Origin: Microbacteriaceae bacterium
Lineage (GTDB): Bacteria > Actinomycetota > Actinomycetes > Actinomycetales > Microbacteriaceae
Length of the DNA stretch: 9,180 bases
Assembly: GCA_947486475.1 (NCBI GenBank)
Contig: CANKTR010000030.1
Location: 1-9,180, forward strand
Reading direction: 5' to 3'
In this document: positions 6,783 to 9,180 of the stretch, in pieces
How the letters are laid out: every line of letters begins with the position of its first letter
Position numbering within the stretch: position 1 is the stretch's first letter
Position numbers and translations under genes: made by a program
The notes under the pieces: model-generated
The model's input: only the letters and a program-made list of their open reading frames with translations
What the model was told of the DNA's origin: nothing
Database searches by the model: none

Positions 6783-7838
6783 ATGGCACGCGTAACATTC
6801 GAGAACGTCGTCAAACAGTTCGGCGACACCACCGTTGTCAAGGGTCTCGATTTGGAACTCCCCGATGGGGCGTTCACGGTGCTCGTCGGCCCTTCCGGGT
6901 GCGGGAAGACCACGACCCTCCGCATGATTGCGGGACTCGAGCCCGTGACATCCGGGTCGATTCGTATCGGCGACAAGGACGTCACGACACTCGAACCCAA
7001 AGACCGCGACATCGCGATGGTGTTCCAGAACTACGCTCTGTATCCGCATCTCACGGTTCGCGAGAACCTCGCGTTCCCGCTGCGGGCGATTCGGGTGAAT
7101 CGGGCCGAGGCACTCGCTCGGGCCGAAGCCGTTGCCGCAACAATGGGACTGTCCGAACTCCTCGACCGTAAGCCCAAGGACCTGTCGGGTGGGCAACAAC
7201 AACGCGTGGCGATCGGCCGCGCCATTATTCGGGAACCTTCCGTGTTCTTGTTCGACGAACCCCTCAGCAACCTCGACGCAAAATTGCGCGTCGAAATGCG
7301 CACCGAGTTGCTGCAGATGCAGCGCCGGCTTGGAATCACGTCGCTGTTCGTGACGCACGACCAAGAAGAAGCGATGACGCTGTCCGACTTCATCGTCGTG
7401 ATGCGCGACGGCGCGATTGCCCAGCAGGGGAAGCCCAAAGACGTCTACGACAAGCCGAACAGCACGTTCGTGGCGTCGTTCGTCGGAAGTCCCAAGATGA
7501 ACCTTCTCGAAGGCACGTTCTCGACCGGAAAGTTCGTGTCGGACACAGGTCTGACGTTGGCTGTCGCCGGCGTTTCGGCTGGCACAAAGATTCTGGGTGT
7601 CCGCCCGGACGACATCGTGCTCGAGGTCGGCGGAAAATCAGCGAGTCGCGGTCGCATCGGCGTGATTGAGTTGCTGGGACCCCGCGCGATCGTTCAGGTC
7701 GACGCCTCGGGGCACTCGCTGACCGCCGTGGTCGAGGCATCGCGCATGGAGGGCATTGTCGAAGGTGCCGAGGTCGGCGTCAGCATTCGCCCTGGCTCGC
7801 AACACCTGTTCGACGTCGCGACGGGCCTTCGGATCTAA
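6783..7838 (+). CDS. Sugar ABC transporter ATPase, MsmK/UgpC/MalK type
   Basis: This 351-residue protein is a complete nucleotide-binding subunit: Walker A GPSGCGKT (36-43), Q-loop FQNYALYPH (81-89), signature LSGGQQQR (134-141), Walker B VFLFDEP (154-160), D-loop SNLDAKLR (162-169) and switch histidine H192 in VTHDQEEAMTLSD. Residues from about 236 form the C-terminal OB-fold/TOBE regulatory domain found in MalK-like ATPases, with GVRPDDI (272-278). The ATG at 6783 follows AGGA (6772-6775) at seven bases. Many actinobacteria share one MsmK ATPase among several sugar importers. Here the operon has its own, making the transporter self-contained. All catalytic residues are present, so it should be active. 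The stop overlaps the convergent hydrolase gene by four bases. Confidence 0.97.
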   Translation: MARVTFENVVKQFGDTTVVKGLDLELPDGAFTVLVGPSGCGKTTTLRMIAGLEPVTSGSIRIGDKDVTTLEPKDRDIAMVFQNYALYPHLTVRENLAFPLRAIRVNRAEALARAEAVAATMGLSELLDRKPKDLSGGQQQRVAIGRAIIREPSVFLFDEPLSNLDAKLRVEMRTELLQMQRRLGITSLFVTHDQEEAMTLSDFIVVMRDGAIAQQGKPKDVYDKPNSTFVASFVGSPKMNLLEGTFSTGKFVSDTGLTLAVAGVSAGTKILGVRPDDIVLEVGGKSASRGRIGVIELLGPRAIVQVDASGHSLTAVVEASRMEGIVEGAEVGVSIRPGSQHLFDVATGLRI

Positions 7839-8650
7839 ACGGCGACGAGCTCTCGCCGCAAGTAATCCTCGACCTCGGGAACAAGCGCCCACGGCACGAG
7901 AGCGGGAAGCTTCGGTGAGATGCCAACACCCGACGTCGTTCGACGCAGACGTCGATCGATGAACGGCACGACATCGCGCAAGAACCACGCCACGGTCTCA
8001 CCCAGCGGCCGGTCCGCCGCGAAACTCGGTTCGTAGTCGCTCGGCGAGTACCGGGCGGTGGTGTCCAACAGTTCGGCGGCCGCGTTCGCGATCTGTGCGT
8101 GGCCGATCGCAGAGAAGTGGACCATGTCGCGATGCCAGAACTCGAGGTGCTCGAGCTCGTTCATGCCGAACACATCGATGACGGGGAACCCCAACTCCGC
8201 GGCGACGCGGTCGATCATCCGGGACATCCGTTCGGCGTTGGGGCGAACCGGCCCGAAGAATCGCAAGTGGCAGGGGTTGATGGTGTTCGCGACGACGACG
8301 TGGATGCCCGCAATCTTGAGTCGCTGCAGTCCCGACCGGAAGATGCGCTCGAGGCGCTCGACCGTCTCGGCGTTGCTAAAGAAGTTGTTGCTGCCCGCGA
8401 GAATCGTAACGAGGTCGGGGCGCAACGCAATCGCGTGCTCAACCTGGTCATCCATGATGTCCTCGAGCTTGCATCCGCGAATCGCAATGTTCGCGTATTC
8501 GAACGAATCGCCCCGATCGGCGGCGTCCGTCGCGAGCAGGTGCGCGAGCCGGTCGGTCCACCCGCTTCCCACCCGATGAGAGAGGAAGAAACGGTCGCCC
8601 ATTCCCTCCGACAGCGAATCCCCGATTGCCACATACGAGCGAATGTTCAC
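7835..8650 (-). CDS. SGNH/GDSL hydrolase family protein (esterase/lipase-like)
   Basis: Read from the GTG at 8650, the protein has 271 residues and enters the SGNH fold at once. Block I is AIGDSLSEG (8-16) with nucleophile S12. Block II has G59 in IAIRG. Block III is AGSNN (85-89), where the family more often has GGND or GTND; N88 still supplies the oxyanion residue. Block V is DMVHFSAIGH (175-184) with the D175/H178 pair. The catalytic set is therefore complete, and the enzyme probably hydrolyses an ester; the substrate is unknown. No signal peptide is visible, so it is likely cytoplasmic. About 75 residues follow the core fold, rich in Trp, Arg and Pro, with no motif I recognise. A longer reading from 8779 was rejected because the added 43 residues lack family features and overlap the divergent gene. 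No clear ribosome site precedes 8650, so the start is probable, not certain. Confidence 0.88.
   Translation of the reverse strand: MNIRSYVAIGDSLSEGMGDRFFLSHRVGSGWTDRLAHLLATDAADRGDSFEYANIAIRGCKLEDIMDDQVEHAIALRPDLVTILAGSNNFFSNAETVERLERIFRSGLQRLKIAGIHVVVANTINPCHLRFFGPVRPNAERMSRMIDRVAAELGFPVIDVFGMNELEHLEFWHRDMVHFSAIGHAQIANAAAELLDTTARYSPSDYEPSFAADRPLGETVAWFLRDVVPFIDRRLRRTTSGVGISPKLPALVPWALVPEVEDYLRRELVAV
7840..7858. terminator. Candidate hairpin terminator at the convergent gene junction
   Basis: CGGCGA (7840-7845) and TCGCCG (7853-7858) form a perfect 6-bp GC-rich stem with a 7-base loop, two bases after the ATPase stop codon. On the plus strand no T-run follows; on the minus strand only GTTTAG follows. 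The position suggests a bidirectional terminator of the U-poor kind seen in actinobacteria, but the stem is short and lies inside the hydrolase coding sequence, so the evidence is modest. Confidence 0.35.
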
Positions 8651-8689
8651 GCTTACAGAGTGACAAGTTTGCCCCTGAACCCGCTGAGT

Positions 8690-8722
8690 TTCGCGTGAAT
8701 GGCGAGTGAACGAATTGTGAAG
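8690..8722 (-). promoter_or_regulatory. Three 11-bp phased TTCAC repeats, PHO-box-like
   Basis: On the minus strand three consecutive 11-base units read CTTCACAATTC, GTTCACTCGCC and ATTCACGCGAA (8722 to 8690), so TTCAC recurs exactly every 11 bases. A weaker fourth unit, ACTCAGCGGGT, follows in phase (8689-8679). Spacing of one helical turn is how PhoP/PhoB-type OmpR-family regulators bind; the streptomycete PHO box is described as 11-bp direct repeats beginning GTTCA. The array lies between the hydrolase and HisH-like genes, reading toward the hydrolase and directly upstream of the HisH-like promoter. Which regulator binds is inference. Confidence 0.5.
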
Positions 8723-8745
8723 ATTCCCCTCGCGCGTCAGGCGTT

Positions 8746-8751
8746 TACGAT
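8746..8751 (+). promoter_or_regulatory. Predicted -10 element of a leaderless HisH-like transcript
   Basis: TACGAT matches TANNNT and ends seven bases before the GTG at 8758, so transcription would start at the initiation codon. There is no Shine-Dalgarno sequence before the GTG, and no convincing -35 at normal spacing (the best is TTCCCC at 8724-8729). A weak -35 with the repeat array immediately upstream would suit an activator-dependent promoter. Confidence 0.45.
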
Positions 8752-8757
8752 TGAACC

Positions 8758-9180
8758 GTGACCCCCAAACCCCGCCCAACGGTCGCCGTTCTCGGATACG
8801 GTTCGGGCGAGGCGAACTCGGTATTGGCCGCTCTTGATACCGCCGGTGCGATCGCGACCCTGACGCGCGACCGAGACGCCATCGCGAACGCCGATGGGCT
8901 GATTGTCATCGCCGAGGGCGAGTTTGCCGACGTGATGGCCCAGTTGCGCGAATCACGCGGGGATGAACTCATCGAGCGACGTCTCGCCGGCGCTCGACCG
9001 GTCCTCGGAATTGGGGTGGGCATGCAAATACTGTTCGATGGTGCCATAGTAAATGACCTCGACACCGAGGGACTCGCGCAGTGGCCAGGCGTGGTCACCG
9101 AATTGGATTTGCCGTCCCGGCCTCACAACGGATGGAGTCCCGTCGAGCCAGCACCTGATTCCATGCTCTTTGCCGGCATC
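8758..9180 (+). CDS. HisH-like class I glutamine amidotransferase homologue lacking the catalytic Cys (3' end outside window)
   Basis: The 141 visible codons start at GTG and stay open to the right edge; full HisH proteins have about 200-215 residues. The match to actinobacterial HisH is clear: VAVLGYGSG (9-17), the RRLAGARPVLGI block (74-85), GMQILF (88-93), EGLAQWPGVV (104-113), PHNGW (122-126) and LFAGI (137-141). HisH releases ammonia from glutamine for HisF during imidazole glycerol phosphate synthesis. Here the nucleophile position of the GI-C-VGMQ motif is G86 (codon GGG, 9013-9015), and the oxyanion motif PGVG is replaced by IAEG (51-54). The usual DYGSGN opening reads GYGSGE, and PHMGWN is PHNGWS. 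As written, it cannot hydrolyse glutamine by the normal mechanism. The downstream His-Glu pair lies outside the window. It could be a pseudoenzyme, an ammonia-dependent or regulatory partner, or a decaying gene; the frame is intact and conserved blocks persist. Clustered ATA, GTA and AAT codons (9028-9054) are unusual for this window. Confidence 0.8.
   Translation, partial: MTPKPRPTVAVLGYGSGEANSVLAALDTAGAIATLTRDRDAIANADGLIVIAEGEFADVMAQLRESRGDELIERRLAGARPVLGIGVGMQILFDGAIVNDLDTEGLAQWPGVVTELDLPSRPHNGWSPVEPAPDSMLFAGI

Noticed and set aside
5847..7364. Very long minus-strand open frame (505 codons)
   Set aside because: The translation is Arg/Glu/Asp/His-rich with no domain, and it runs antisense to two permeases and an ATPase with full family motifs; it is a GC-rich shadow frame.
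8651..8779. Longer N-terminus for the SGNH hydrolase from ATG 8779
   Set aside because: The 43 added residues show no SGNH features, no signal peptide and no ribosome site, and they cross the repeat array and the HisH-like start.
1..9180. tRNA, rRNA, CRISPR, insertion sequence, prophage or toxin-antitoxin elements
   Set aside because: No cloverleaf, regularly spaced repeats, transposase or integrase motifs, terminal inverted repeats or small toxin-antitoxin pairs were seen on either strand.

Overview
The window is GC-rich, and its codons mostly end in G or C. Shine-Dalgarno sites are of the AAGGAG type, several genes overlap at ATGA, and two first-in-transcript genes look leaderless. The proteins read like Actinomycetota versions of their families: a MsmK/UgpC-type sugar-ABC ATPase, an actinobacterial-style SGNH hydrolase and a HisH-like protein. 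I infer an actinobacterium, possibly of the Microbacteriaceae type, but the genus cannot be fixed from this sequence. No rRNA, tRNA, CRISPR array, insertion sequence or phage gene is visible.

Bases 1-470 (minus strand) hold the N-terminal part of a BtpA/SgcQ-family protein that runs off the left edge. It is divergent from the main locus. The shared AT-rich spacer (471-620) contains back-to-back promoters, a 13-bp palindrome and candidate regulator sites.

Bases 621-7838 (plus strand) form a compact catabolic locus: DeoR-family repressor, FGGY carbohydrate kinase, NAD-type short-chain dehydrogenase, lipoprotein solute-binding protein, two ABC permeases and a dedicated ABC ATPase. The simplest reading is ABC import of a polyol or related carbohydrate, oxidation to a ketose by the SDR, phosphorylation by the kinase, and induction through release of the DeoR protein by the phosphorylated product. 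The substrate cannot be read from sequence. The kinase lacks the MHG substrate loop of classical xylulokinases, and no aldolase or isomerase is in view. The BtpA-family protein, of poorly understood function, may supply a further step.

Bases 7835-8650 (minus strand) encode a cytoplasmic SGNH/GDSL hydrolase that overlaps the end of the ATPase gene tail to tail, with a hairpin at the junction. From 8758 to the right edge (plus strand) is the start of a protein clearly related to HisH, the glutaminase subunit of imidazole glycerol phosphate synthase. Its nucleophilic cysteine is replaced by glycine and its oxyanion motif is altered. The spacer between these two divergent genes carries three TTCAC motifs exactly 11 bp apart, an arrangement like a PHO box.

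Most of the window is a conventional, well-organised sugar or polyol utilisation operon. The two items most worth a second look are the cysteine-less HisH-like protein and the helically phased repeat array beside it.
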